Made by a program: the position numbers and the translations under genes
Shown here: positions 23,524 to 32,256 of the stretch, one piece after another
Layout of the letters: every line of letters begins with the position of its first letter
How positions within the stretch are numbered: position 1 is the stretch's first letter
The notes under the pieces: generated by a model
Told to the model about the DNA's origin: nothing
Database searches by the model: none
Seen by the model: only the letters and a program-made list of their open reading frames with translations
Origin: Alkalihalobacillus sp. YIM B00296
GTDB lineage: Bacteria; Bacillota; Bacilli; Bacillales; Fictibacillaceae
Length of the DNA stretch: 64,000 bases
Direction of reading: 5' to 3'
Assembly: GCF_020179385.1 (NCBI RefSeq)
Contig: NZ_JAIBLJ010000003.1
Span: forward strand, 23,098 to 87,097

Positions 23524-25236
23524 CTAGGTTCCATTTAACTTTGATAAACTGATTTTCCATGTTTTAATACTTAAATCCAATAAAAATAGATCATCAGGAT
23601 CGATCAAGGATAACCCAGTCAGTGATTCGATCTTTCGTAAACGGTATAATAGGGACTGTCTGTGCAGATTCAAAGCCCTCGCTGTCTTGCTCACATTCCC
23701 GTTATATTGATTATAGGTTTGGAATGTACCGATCAAGTCCATTTTTCTTTGCTCGTCATAGTGGATCAACGGGTCGATCGTTGACATGATGACTTCCTTC
23801 ATACTCGGATTTTCAGCGAGACTCAAAAGCACCCGATCCACCCGGGTATCTTCATACAAGGTACGCTGTCCGATCCCTTTTTTATTTCTGCCGATCATTA
23901 AGGCCACCTGTGCGTGTTGATAACTTTCCTGGAATCCCTTTAAGCCTCCATGATAGTCGCCGCTTCCCCATGAGTTGATTACTCCAGGAAGAAGATTCCG
24001 CAAACGGCGTTCAACAAGATCCAAGAAGTCCGCAGGATTTTCACTTATTTGTTCCCCTGTAGATTCAAGATAAATGATCAAATGTTCCCCTTGATAAGTC
24101 ATCATCACATTTCGATCAAGTGACCGACCCGCATAGATGATTTCTTCCTCTATATAACGGATCATGCTCTTAAACCAATGATCGTAAGAATGATAATCCT
24201 GCTTATATTTCTCAAAAATCGTTTTCAAATTTTCTGGAAGCCCGACAATGCAAATATATGGAACATTTAGATTATATCCAAGTAATTTGGCTCTGGAATC
24301 CGCTTGATCGAATGAATGGATTTCTCCTTTTGCAAGCTCTTGTACAAAATCACTCCGTAATCGCATTTTTGTCTCTTCCACAGCATTCTTCCGTACAAGC
24401 CAAAGGGCAATTGTAGTCGCTGCATGATCCAGTACGTTGACCCGAAATTGTGTCAAAAAAGATTCTAGCGGCTCATCGGGAGGAACTGTGACAAACAAAT
24501 AGCCCTGGGGATTCCCTGATGCCTTTAAAATCGGTAATTGCAATACTGACTTTCCTCCGATTTCAATTGCTCTGAATTTCTGGAACATAGGGTCATGTGT
24601 AACAACTGATTCTTCACTTTCAACCGGAACCATTGTCGGCAAATCTGTGTCATCTGTTCCATCCCTTTCGAAAAACCCTCTAAGCTTATCACTTTTCCCC
24701 TGGAAGACTCCCGATTCGTCAGTCAGGAAGGTTGGACAGCCTGTATATTCTTGGATCACATTTAAAATTTGAGGAATATCAGTATCTTGTAAGATCAAGT
24801 TTAGGAACTCTTGTTGGATTTTCTCCGATTTAAGTCGTTCTTCCCGGTGAAATCCATTCAGTTGATCCATCACTTCTTCTACAATATTTGCAAATCGTAC
24901 TTCCCACGGGATTTCAATGAGGATGAAATCATTTTTTTCTGCTATTTCAATCACTTCTATCGGAATGTCATAGATATGTCGGCCTAAAGCAATGACAAGG
25001 GTGGAGGCTTGCGATTCAATGATATCCTTTACAAATTGTTTTAAGGTGGCAAGGTCCTGTCCACAGCCAATGGCTGTACTCAACACGACTTCATTTTTAC
25101 GTACAAAATTCTCCACCGGCATTTCCATTGCTGAAATCCATTGGACATAGCGTTCTTCGAGAAGATGTTCACCCGTCCTTACCCTCGCATCTTTCATAAT
25201 ATCAAGTTCTAAAAAGTCCTTAACCGATAATTTCAT
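23524..25236 (-). CDS. PucR-family transcriptional regulator
   Basis: 570 residues. The N-terminal PucR domain is MKLSVKDFLELDIMKDARV through SASTLVIALGRH and EIAEKNDFILIEIPW (about 1-125). A GAF-like middle section follows (FLTDESGVFQG). The C-terminal PucR helix-turn-helix is TFQTYNQYNGNVSKTARAL, then NLHRQSLLYRLRKIE (about 520-560). PucR-type proteins activate purine or amino-acid catabolic genes in response to metabolites. Here it sits between eutB and eutD on the same strand, which is the position of the local regulator. EnuR (MocR/GntR type), used by proteobacterial ectoine clusters, is absent. It is probably the inducer-sensing activator of the island. Confidence 0.9.
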   Translation of the reverse strand: MKLSVKDFLELDIMKDARVRTGEHLLEERYVQWISAMEMPVENFVRKNEVVLSTAIGCGQDLATLKQFVKDIIESQASTLVIALGRHIYDIPIEVIEIAEKNDFILIEIPWEVRFANIVEEVMDQLNGFHREERLKSEKIQQEFLNLILQDTDIPQILNVIQEYTGCPTFLTDESGVFQGKSDKLRGFFERDGTDDTDLPTMVPVESEESVVTHDPMFQKFRAIEIGGKSVLQLPILKASGNPQGYLFVTVPPDEPLESFLTQFRVNVLDHAATTIALWLVRKNAVEETKMRLRSDFVQELAKGEIHSFDQADSRAKLLGYNLNVPYICIVGLPENLKTIFEKYKQDYHSYDHWFKSMIRYIEEEIIYAGRSLDRNVMMTYQGEHLIIYLESTGEQISENPADFLDLVERRLRNLLPGVINSWGSGDYHGGLKGFQESYQHAQVALMIGRNKKGIGQRTLYEDTRVDRVLLSLAENPSMKEVIMSTIDPLIHYDEQRKMDLIGTFQTYNQYNGNVSKTARALNLHRQSLLYRLRKIESLTGLSLIDPDDLFLLDLSIKTWKISLSKLNGT

Positions 25237-25300
25237 ATTCTCCCTCCTTTACCTGCTTAAAAATTTCGAATGTAGAGGGCTATTTTGATTTTTATCAAAT

Positions 25301-26329
25301 TTATCTAGTGTGTTTTATGATATCTTTACCGCTGTACGTTTGAAGGATATCTTGAACGACAGATAGATCCACATTGTTCCCGCTTATAATGGCAACGACT
25401 GGGCCCTTTTGTGGTACGAATTGATCACTGAACAATGCAGCTATGCCTATTGCTGCAGCGCCTTCCATGATCATACGGTGATGATCCATCATAAAGGCCA
25501 TGCTGTGGGCAATTTCTTCTTCAGGAATACGGATGACGTTATCCATAAATTGCTTGACCAACCTGAATGTGTATTGATTTGCAAGACCTATGCCACCTAA
25601 TAAACTATCAGCTAGCGTGTGCTGTTCTTCTAATTGGACCGGTTTCCCTGCTATAATACTTTCATACATTACCGCTGATTTCTCCATTGATACGCCCGTA
25701 ATTTTTATATCCGGATCGTTTGATTTCAAGGTAAGACCAATACCGGAAAGAAGTCCTCCACCTGACAGTGGTATGATGACATCGGTCAAGTCAGGGACAT
25801 CTTCCAACAATTCAAGGGCGATTGTCCCCTGCCCTGCAATGACATCAGGATCATCAAATGGTGGAACGACTGTCATCCCTTCCTCCCTTTCCAGTTCATA
25901 ACAACGTTCCCCTGCCGCATCTTGACTATCACCATAAATTTCAATGGTGGCACCAGTCCTTTTTAATGAATCGATTTTTGCTTTTGGAACACGATTGGAG
26001 ACACATATGACCGATTCGATTCCTAGTTTATTAGCAACATGGGCAACCGCAAGCCCGTGGTTCCCAGTTGAAAAAGTAACGACTCCTCTCTTTTTTTCAT
26101 CTTCATTTAAGGCTAGTATCTTGTTTGCTGCGCCTCTTACTTTGAATGATCCTGTGTTATGTGTGTTTTCCAGCTTTAAATAAACAGGATGCCCTATCTT
26201 TTCTGACAATATGTAAGATTCAATCAGTGGTGTTTTAGGGAGGAGAGAAGAAATCCTTTTTTTAGCCGACCAAATATCCGAAATGGAGACGTCTCTATTT
26301 TCTTTTTTAACATGATTTGAATGCTCCAC
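25301..26329 (-). CDS. eutB: EutB-like threonine dehydratase family enzyme
   Basis: 342 residues from GTG 26329, with AGGAGG 8 bases upstream. PLP Lys63 is in NTGSFKVRGAANK, the GNHGLAVAHVA loop follows, and the phosphate-binding SGGGLLSGIG is near 190. It is the fold-type II dehydratase related to serine/threonine dehydratase and matches the EutB group. In hydroxyectoine catabolism it is thought to remove water from the 3-hydroxy-diaminobutyrate formed after ring opening and deacetylation. It lies upstream of the regulator, transcribed the same way, with its own TATAAT box. A plain catabolic threonine dehydratase is the alternative. Confidence 0.88.
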   Translation of the reverse strand: MEHSNHVKKENRDVSISDIWSAKKRISSLLPKTPLIESYILSEKIGHPVYLKLENTHNTGSFKVRGAANKILALNEDEKKRGVVTFSTGNHGLAVAHVANKLGIESVICVSNRVPKAKIDSLKRTGATIEIYGDSQDAAGERCYELEREEGMTVVPPFDDPDVIAGQGTIALELLEDVPDLTDVIIPLSGGGLLSGIGLTLKSNDPDIKITGVSMEKSAVMYESIIAGKPVQLEEQHTLADSLLGGIGLANQYTFRLVKQFMDNVIRIPEEEIAHSMAFMMDHHRMIMEGAAAIGIAALFSDQFVPQKGPVVAIISGNNVDLSVVQDILQTYSGKDIIKHTR

Positions 26330-26382
26330 CTTTTTTCCTCCTTATTCTCTAAGATTAAAATTTGGGTTTATGTATTTTCCTT

Positions 26383-26413
26383 ATTATAACTTTTACCTGC
26401 ATGGACTTGTCTA
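26383..26413 (-). promoter_or_regulatory. Candidate promoter of eutB
   Basis: TATAAT on the minus strand (26388-26383), with TAGACA about 19 bases upstream as a weak -35. The box is 54 bases before the GTG start, almost the same distance as at eutD. Confidence 0.35.
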
Positions 26414-26476
26414 GTTAAATATTGAATATAATAAAAATTCGGAATCTACCTACTGAAAAATATAATCAGCAGAACG

Positions 26477-26509
26477 TAAAAAGAGCCGGCATTTTTGTTT
26501 TGCCAGCTC
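26477..26509 (-). terminator. Terminator after the SDR gene
   Basis: GAGCTGGCA / TGCCGGCTC stem with a 9-base A-rich loop and a TTTTT tail on the minus strand, right after the SDR stop codon. Confidence 0.88.
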
Positions 26510-26522
26510 CGATTTTAAAAGT

Positions 26523-27350
26523 TTATTCTGCTGTATCTTTCCAGCTATCATCCAACAACATTTTCCCGGGCCATGTATAGGCTTGAACACCACCGTCTGC
26601 CAGAACATCTTCCCCTGTTACAAAGGAACTTTCATCTGAAGCAAGAAATAGTGCCACATTTGCGATCTCATGCGATTTTCCCAAGCGCCCTAAAGGAGTG
26701 ACCCATTTCTGGGCTTCCCTGAAAGCACGCCCATCTTCTTCTTCTTTACTTCCAGCTAATATATCAATGAGCGGTGTTTCAATCGTGCCTGGAGCAATGG
26801 AATTGACCCTAATCCCTTCTCTTGCGTAATCAATGGCCATTGCTTTAGTCAAATTGATGATGCCTCCCTTAGCCGCATTATACCCAGAGCGGTCCAGATC
26901 TGCGGCACGGCCAGACATTGACGAAACATTTATGATAGATCCACCATGATCAAGCATCAATGGAATGACATATTTACTCATCAAGAAAGTGCCTCGTAAA
27001 TCCACTTTAATGATTTCGTCAAATAATTCTACCGGGTATTCATGAAGCTTGCCGCCTTCCTGATCAACTCCAGCATTATTGAATAAAACATCAACCGTAC
27101 CATATTCCTGTTTAATATTGTCAGCGAAATTTCTGACACTTTCTTCTTTGGATATATCCAAATCAAATGCCTTCGCTATTCCGCCTTGTTCTTTTATATT
27201 TTCAACTGTTTCATTCAATTCCTCTATTTTCACATCTGCACAAATGACATTGGCTCCCTTATCCGCAAACACTTCGGCGGTCGAACGCCCAATGCCTGTT
27301 GCAGCTCCTGTGATGACTGCTGTTTTGTTCTCTAACCGTTTCATAAGCAT
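26523..27350 (-). CDS. Short-chain dehydrogenase/reductase
   Basis: About 275 residues. The start at ATG 27350 has GAGG 6 bases upstream; GTG and ATG alternatives stand one to two codons away. The NAD(P)-binding motif is TGAATGIG near residue 15. The NNAG motif, the catalytic Ser in NVSSMSG and YNAAK are all in place. The Asp in CADVK after the second strand suggests NAD(H) preference. It is a classical SDR of the 3-oxoacyl-ACP reductase or glucose-dehydrogenase type; the substrate is unknown. It follows a lipoprotein gene by 36 bases, so the two may share a transcript. Confidence 0.9.
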   Translation of the reverse strand: MLMKRLENKTAVITGAATGIGRSTAEVFADKGANVICADVKIEELNETVENIKEQGGIAKAFDLDISKEESVRNFADNIKQEYGTVDVLFNNAGVDQEGGKLHEYPVELFDEIIKVDLRGTFLMSKYVIPLMLDHGGSIINVSSMSGRAADLDRSGYNAAKGGIINLTKAMAIDYAREGIRVNSIAPGTIETPLIDILAGSKEEEDGRAFREAQKWVTPLGRLGKSHEIANVALFLASDESSFVTGEDVLADGGVQAYTWPGKMLLDDSWKDTAE

Positions 27351-27386
27351 TAGCACCTCGCATTTCCTGGATTGTTTTTAGCTAAG

Positions 27387-27860
27387 TTATTGTTTATCGA
27401 CCATGTTTTGGAGATCTCTCAGGCTGTTTATAGTCGTTTGAGTCAATTCATCTACCTTTTCCACATCAGGCTGTTCCTTTTGTGCTTCATTAATCAGTGG
27501 GTATAGACTCTCCTCAACTTTTTCATATTGCTCAGGGTACTTTTTTTCAACTTTCTTCTCAATCATATCCCACTCTTCTTCAATGGTCTTTCCATTTTCG
27601 TTTATTGTTTCTACATCCTCAGAAGATTGATCAAGCGTGGTTTCCATCGATTCAACTGTACCTCGAAAGTTTTCAATTTCTGAACTTAAATCTTCATCAG
27701 TGTCTCGGTCTTCGCTTTCTTGATCATCTTTCTGTCCTGATTCATTTTCATTTTGGCTTTGCTCAGACTCGTTATTGTCTTGTTGATTTTCTTCTGATCC
27801 ACATGCTCCTAAAAATAATCCAAGGACAAGAATGAAGCTTAACCACTGAAGTCGTTTCAT
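27387..27860 (-). CDS. Lipoprotein of unknown function
   Basis: 157 residues. A signal peptide with lipobox LGAC (Cys at about 20) is followed by a low-complexity linker rich in Asn, Glu, Asp and Gln (about 22-60). A helical, charged domain with a coiled-coil look comes next (EEEWDMIEKKVEKKYPEQYEKVEESLYPLI). It should be anchored on the outside of the membrane. I do not recognise a named family; similar small helical lipoproteins are common in Bacillaceae. It is followed by the SDR gene. Confidence 0.75.
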   Translation of the reverse strand: MKRLQWLSFILVLGLFLGACGSEENQQDNNESEQSQNENESGQKDDQESEDRDTDEDLSSEIENFRGTVESMETTLDQSSEDVETINENGKTIEEEWDMIEKKVEKKYPEQYEKVEESLYPLINEAQKEQPDVEKVDELTQTTINSLRDLQNMVDKQ

Positions 27861-28128
27861 AGAGATCCACCTTTCTTTCTGAGGTCTTGCCAGAGCATTT
27901 CCACAGAATCTACTAAGCTAAACACTTCTTGAATAATTCACTAATTTAATCTAGATGTATCATGCTTTTTTCCTAATATTTGATTTCTGAATTGTAAGCT
28001 TGATAGGTAGGTAATAATTTTTCGTCTATTAGTCCCTTAATACTTTAATTTGACAGAGATTGGGCGTACAATGGTAGATAATCTATCCGCTTCCAAAGCT
28101 AATCACAAAAATATAAGGAGTTTTCAAG

Positions 28129-29196
28129 ATGAGTCAAGAACTTACTATTGTTAAAAATCCAAACATGCAGGAAAAGCCGCAACCGGACCAAATACGATTC
28201 GGCAGAAACTTTACTGATCATCTTTTTATCATGGACTATGAAACGGGAAAAGGCTGGTATGAGCCGCGGATTGTCCCTTATGAACCCCTTACATTAGATC
28301 CTGCGGCCATGATTTTCCATTATGGTCAGACGGTTTTCGAGGGTTTGAAAGCTTATCGGACAGGGGATCGTATTTTACTGTTCCGACCGGAGAAAAACTT
28401 CGAACGGTTGAATCGTTCCAGTGACCGATTAAGCATACCCCCAGTCGATGAAGGACAAGTGATGGAATATTTGAAGGAATTGATAAGGTTGGAAAAGGAC
28501 TGGGTACCAACATCGCCAGGTACTTCACTTTATATCCGTCCCTTTATCATCGCTACAGAGCCGAATCTTTCCGTCACCCCTTCAAAAACATATAAATTCA
28601 TGATTCTCCTTTCACCGGTAGGACCCTATTTTTCAGGGGGTTTAACCCCCGTTAAAATCCTTGTTGAAGATAAGTTTACCCGGGCTGTCAAAGGTGGTAC
28701 CGGTATGGCGAAAACAGCAGGAAACTATTCTTCCGCCTATCAGGCACAAGCAAAAGCCTATTCTGAAGGTAATGCAGACGTATTATGGCTTGATGGGATT
28801 GAAAAAAGATATATTGAAGAAGTCGGCAGCATGAACATCTTCTTCAAAATCAAAGGTGAGGTCGTTACCCCAGCATTAAATGGAAGCATATTGCAAGGGA
28901 TAACAAGGATGTCTGTGATTGAATTGTTGAGAGAATGGGGAATTCCAGTAACAGAAAGAAGAATTTCCATTGAGGAATTGTATCAAATTCACGAAGATGG
29001 CGGCTTAGAAGAAGCATTTGGTACTGGGACAGCTGCTGTCATTTCACCAGTTGGAGAATTGAACTGGCTTGGGAAGAAAATGGTGATCAACAACCATCAA
29101 ATTGGTGAGTTATCACAGAAACTGTATGATACGATTACAGGCATCCAGACAGGGAAGCTTGAAGATCGATATCAGTGGACAGTAGAAGTAAAATGA
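28129..29196 (+). CDS. ilvE: Branched-chain amino acid aminotransferase
   Basis: 355 residues with AAGGAG at the right distance before ATG 28129. It is a fold-type IV PLP enzyme of the long eukaryote/Bacillus (YwaA) class. Key motifs: HYGQTVFEGLKAYR near 64-77, Lys195 in MAKTAGNYS, EEVGSMNIFF, and GTGTAAVISPVG. It transfers amino groups between Leu, Ile or Val and 2-oxoglutarate. It is monocistronic with its own terminator. A TTGACA lies about 75 bases upstream (28050-28055), but the matching -10 is poorly spaced. Confidence 0.95.
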   Translation: MSQELTIVKNPNMQEKPQPDQIRFGRNFTDHLFIMDYETGKGWYEPRIVPYEPLTLDPAAMIFHYGQTVFEGLKAYRTGDRILLFRPEKNFERLNRSSDRLSIPPVDEGQVMEYLKELIRLEKDWVPTSPGTSLYIRPFIIATEPNLSVTPSKTYKFMILLSPVGPYFSGGLTPVKILVEDKFTRAVKGGTGMAKTAGNYSSAYQAQAKAYSEGNADVLWLDGIEKRYIEEVGSMNIFFKIKGEVVTPALNGSILQGITRMSVIELLREWGIPVTERRISIEELYQIHEDGGLEEAFGTGTAAVISPVGELNWLGKKMVINNHQIGELSQKLYDTITGIQTGKLEDRYQWTVEVK

Positions 29197-29203
29197 TCAT
29201 CTC

Positions 29204-29239
29204 AAAAAAGGCGCCATCCATCAGGAAGGCGCCTTTTTA
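29204..29239 (+). terminator. Terminator after ilvE
   Basis: GGCGCC / GGCGCC stem extended by A/T pairs, 12-base loop and TTTTT tail, just after the ilvE stop codon. Confidence 0.9.
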
Positions 29240-29251
29240 TAAGATAGAATA

Positions 29252-29288
29252 GTAATTCGTGGCTGATCAGGGCGGTTCCGCTTTTCTA
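29252..29288 (-). repeat. Stop-codon-linked dispersed repeat, copy 2
   Basis: On the minus strand it begins with the TAG stop of the aldo/keto reductase: TAGAAAAGCGGAACCGCCC, then TGATCAGCCACG. It matches copies at 14221 (asnC) and 47923 (MFS), in the same orientation relative to the gene. Confidence 0.7.
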
Positions 29289-30110
29289 CCGTTTATTCAT
29301 CTCACTTGGTTTTGGTCCTCTACGTTCATTCCTGTCAAACGAATCAATTTTGTCCATGTCTTCACTACTTAGCTCGAAATCGAAGACATTGAAATTCTCT
29401 TCTATGCGTGAAGGGGTTACGGATTTCGGAATGACAATCGTATCGTTTTGTAAATGCCACCGGAGGATGACTTGAGCCGGTGTTTTGTTATGTTTTTCCG
29501 CAATTTCGCCAATGGCTTCATTATTCAAAACTTCTCCACCTTGCATAAGAGGACTCCATGCTTCTACATAGATATCATGTTCACGGCCAAATTGCTTAAG
29601 TTCTTTTTGTGCTAAATAAGGATGGCACTCTATCTGATTGAGAACAGGCGTCACGTTACATTCATCAAGTAAGCGCTGTAAATGATCCTGGTCGAAATTA
29701 CAGACGCCGATCGCTTTGACACGTCCATCATCATAAAGTTTTTCAAGTGCTTTGTATGTGTCCACGTATGTGTCATATTCTGGAGTAGGCCAGTGAATCA
29801 AATAGAGGTCGACATAGTCGAGTCCAAGCTTTTCTAGACTCTCATCAAATGCACGGAGAGTATTTTCATAGCCTTGATCTGAATTCCATACCTTTGTGGT
29901 GATGAATAGTTCATCACGAGAGATGCCGCTCTGTTTAAGAGCCTCTCCTACACCCCGTTCATTGCCATAGATAGCAGCAGTATCAATTGATCGATATCCG
30001 ACAGCCAATGCTTTTTTAACTGTATGTACCGCCTCTTCATTTTCTACCTGCCAGACACCAAAACCCAATTGTGGCATTTTCAGACCATTATTCAATGTAA
30101 TATATTCCAA
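29286..30110 (-). CDS. Aldo/keto reductase
   Basis: 274 residues from TTG 30110, which follows AAAAGGAG by about 8 bases and gives (M)EYITLNNGLKMPQLGFGVW. The longer frame from 30143 lacks a site. The catalytic tetrad is complete: Asp43, Tyr48 in AAIYGNE, Lys73 in TTKVW and His106 in YLIHWP. The NADPH-binding C-terminus has IPKSVTPSRIEEN. It is close to B. subtilis YvgN/YtbE, which reduce methylglyoxal and other aldehydes. Its stop codon is formed by the start of a dispersed repeat. Confidence 0.92.
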   Translation of the reverse strand: MEYITLNNGLKMPQLGFGVWQVENEEAVHTVKKALAVGYRSIDTAAIYGNERGVGEALKQSGISRDELFITTKVWNSDQGYENTLRAFDESLEKLGLDYVDLYLIHWPTPEYDTYVDTYKALEKLYDDGRVKAIGVCNFDQDHLQRLLDECNVTPVLNQIECHPYLAQKELKQFGREHDIYVEAWSPLMQGGEVLNNEAIGEIAEKHNKTPAQVILRWHLQNDTIVIPKSVTPSRIEENFNVFDFELSSEDMDKIDSFDRNERRGPKPSEMNKR

Positions 30111-30343
30111 ATTGAACCGCTCCTTTTCCTTTTGGGTTATCAATAGTTTACCAATTTATTCTGGAAACTTCATTTCAGACGACTTGGTAAATTTAAATTG
30201 GATAAGTGTTCAAGCGAATAAATGAAGTCACACAAAGTACCACCTTAAGGATTTTTCTTAATCTCTTCAAACAAAAAACAGTTTGTAAATGATCTTCATA
30301 TGGGAATAAGACATATATAATATGAAGTTGAGGATGATGCTGG

Positions 30344-30715
30344 ATGAAACATATTGTGTTTTATGATGGAGAATGTCCTTTATGCTCAAAAGCAAGGTCA
30401 GCGATTGAAAGGTTGGATTGGTTCCATAGAATACACTGGATCCCTCTGCAACATATTGAAAAAACGGAGTATCAAATGTTTATATCCCAAAATCGTAATG
30501 TCTACGAGGAAGTTCACATGATCACTTCTAAAGGTAAAATTCTTAAAGGGTTTGACACGGTACGTAGAATCCTGATGTTGTTGCCAGTCTCCTTTCCAAT
30601 CAGTCTACTTTTATATCTTCCTTTCATTGAAAAAGTCTTCAGTCCGGTCTATATGTGGGTTTCTAAAAACCGCTTCAAATGGTTCGGACGTTATGAAACA
30701 TTACAAATCAATTAG
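30344..30715 (+). CDS. DCC-family thiol-disulfide oxidoreductase-like protein (DUF393)
   Basis: 123 residues. The defining motif FYDGECPLCSKAR is at the N-terminus with a CXXC pair. It continues with a region HWIPLQHIEKTEY, and GFDTVRRIL with a hydrophobic segment (VSFPISLLLYLPF), as in B. subtilis YuxK. The family is thought to be thioredoxin-like, but no substrate is known. It is a single gene with its own terminator. Confidence 0.85.
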   Translation: MKHIVFYDGECPLCSKARSAIERLDWFHRIHWIPLQHIEKTEYQMFISQNRNVYEEVHMITSKGKILKGFDTVRRILMLLPVSFPISLLLYLPFIEKVFSPVYMWVSKNRFKWFGRYETLQIN

Positions 30716-30716
30716 C

Positions 30717-30754
30717 AAATAAAGAGTTGTCATGAAAATGGCAACTCTTTATTC
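30717..30754 (+). terminator. Terminator after DUF393 gene
   Basis: AATAAAGAGTTG / CAACTCTTTATT, a 16-bp stem counting CCAT pairs, with GAAA loop. Confidence 0.85.
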
Positions 30755-30808
30755 GTTGATGAAATATCATCATCTTTTGGATGGATCCCCTCCGAAAAAT
30801 TAATCAGG

Positions 30809-30838
30809 TTTACAATCACCGAGCGTCTGTACTATAAT
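30809..30838 (+). promoter_or_regulatory. Promoter of the YeeE/YedE gene
   Basis: TTTACA (30809-30814) and TATAAT (30833-30838), 18 bases apart, about 50 bases before the chosen start codon. Confidence 0.6.
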
Positions 30839-30886
30839 ATAATGTATTTAAATCTGATAAAACACATAGGAATAGGAGGATTGGTT

Positions 30887-32134
30887 ATGGCTATGCAACA
30901 ACCTGCTATCAACAATGAGACGAATGCATTAGATCATTCTGCCCTGCCTTCTCCCCAAACTTTACTGGTAACAAGCGGCCTTATAGCTGCATTGGCATTG
31001 AGCGTCACAATTTTTTCTACGGCTGGGCTACAGCAAAGTATGACGATGTGGATTGGTCTATTATTAGGTTATACATTATTCCATGCACGATTTGGTTTTA
31101 CGTCTGCTTTCAGGCGCTTGCTGGCAGTCGGAAACGGAGAAGCATTACGGGCGCATATGATCATGATGGCTGTCGCATGTACATTGTTTGCACCGATTCT
31201 TAGTATGGGTATTGGGGCGTTCGGCAACACGCCAGCTGGTTATGTTTCACCAGTTGGTACAAGTGTCGTAGTTGGTGCCTTCCTTTTCGGCATTGGTATG
31301 CAATTAGGAGGTGGCTGTGCTTCTGGGACTCTCTATGCAGTAGGCGGCGGCCGGTCTGCAATGTTCATTACGTTGATTGCATTTATCGTAGGCTCAGTTC
31401 TTGGGGCCTGGCACTGGGATTTCTGGGTCAACAAGACTCCTTCTTTTGCACCGATATCTTTGGCGACAACTACCGGACTCGGGTATACAGGCGCTTGGTT
31501 GGTTCAAATCCTTGTCTTCGCAGCCATTTTCGGCGCAACATATCTGATTGCAAGGAAAAAGCGTGTACCTGAGATGAAACCTCTGCCTAGTGGCAAAGGT
31601 TTCGTACGTGTCCTGCGTGGCTCTTGGCCATTATGGGTCGCAGCCATTCTTTTAGCCGTCCTTAACGCAATCACACTAATTGTCCGAGGTCAGCCTTGGG
31701 GCGTTACATCTGCATTTGCATTATGGGGATCGAAGGCAGCTATGGCTCTTGGAATCGACGTTACACAATGGGCTTACTGGTCAGGAGATAAAGCTGCTGC
31801 ATTGAATCAGTCTGTTCTGCTTGATTCTACGAGTGTCCTCAATTTTGGCGTCATCCTTGGAGCTTTCCTAGCCTCAGCAGCAGGAGGGATTTTCGCACTT
31901 AAAAAAATCGGGGCAAAACGCGCCGCTGCCGCTATCATCGGAGGCGTTATGATGGGTTATGGCGCACGGATCGCATTTGGCTGTAACATCGGTGCCTATT
32001 TTGGCGGAATTGCTTCATTCAGCCTCCACGGTTGGGTATGGATGGTGATGGCCCTCGCCGGAACATTCATCGCACTGTATCTAAGACCATTATTTGGAAT
32101 GTCAGTCCCTAATCCTAAAGATACATTCTGTTAA
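30887..32134 (+). CDS. YeeE/YedE-family sulfur-compound transporter
   Basis: About 415 residues from ATG 30887 (TAGGAGGATTGGTT upstream). The longer frame from 30842 has no ribosome site. There are about 12 hydrophobic segments. The family's conserved Cys-containing motifs occur twice: GGGCASGTLYAVGGG and AFGCNIGAYFGGIASFSLHG. The thiosulfate transporter TsuA belongs to this family and uses such cysteines for substrate passage. TusA or rhodanese partners, often adjacent, are not here. Thiosulfate or a related sulfur compound is the likely cargo. Confidence 0.88.
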   Translation: MAMQQPAINNETNALDHSALPSPQTLLVTSGLIAALALSVTIFSTAGLQQSMTMWIGLLLGYTLFHARFGFTSAFRRLLAVGNGEALRAHMIMMAVACTLFAPILSMGIGAFGNTPAGYVSPVGTSVVVGAFLFGIGMQLGGGCASGTLYAVGGGRSAMFITLIAFIVGSVLGAWHWDFWVNKTPSFAPISLATTTGLGYTGAWLVQILVFAAIFGATYLIARKKRVPEMKPLPSGKGFVRVLRGSWPLWVAAILLAVLNAITLIVRGQPWGVTSAFALWGSKAAMALGIDVTQWAYWSGDKAAALNQSVLLDSTSVLNFGVILGAFLASAAGGIFALKKIGAKRAAAAIIGGVMMGYGARIAFGCNIGAYFGGIASFSLHGWVWMVMALAGTFIALYLRPLFGMSVPNPKDTFC

Positions 32135-32181
32135 ACATAAAAACTGCCTTTCGTTCAAGGAAAGGCAGTTTTTTATGTTTA
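32134..32181 (+). terminator. Terminator after YeeE/YedE gene
   Basis: A long stem, AACATAAAAACTGCCTTTC against GAAAGGCAGTTTTTTATGTT, with a 7-base loop and internal T run. Confidence 0.9.
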
Positions 32182-32256
32182 ATTCTGTATGAATCGGTTA
32201 TAGAGTATTACAAATCAAATAAGTTCAGAAAATCATTATAGAAGGAGGAATCAACT

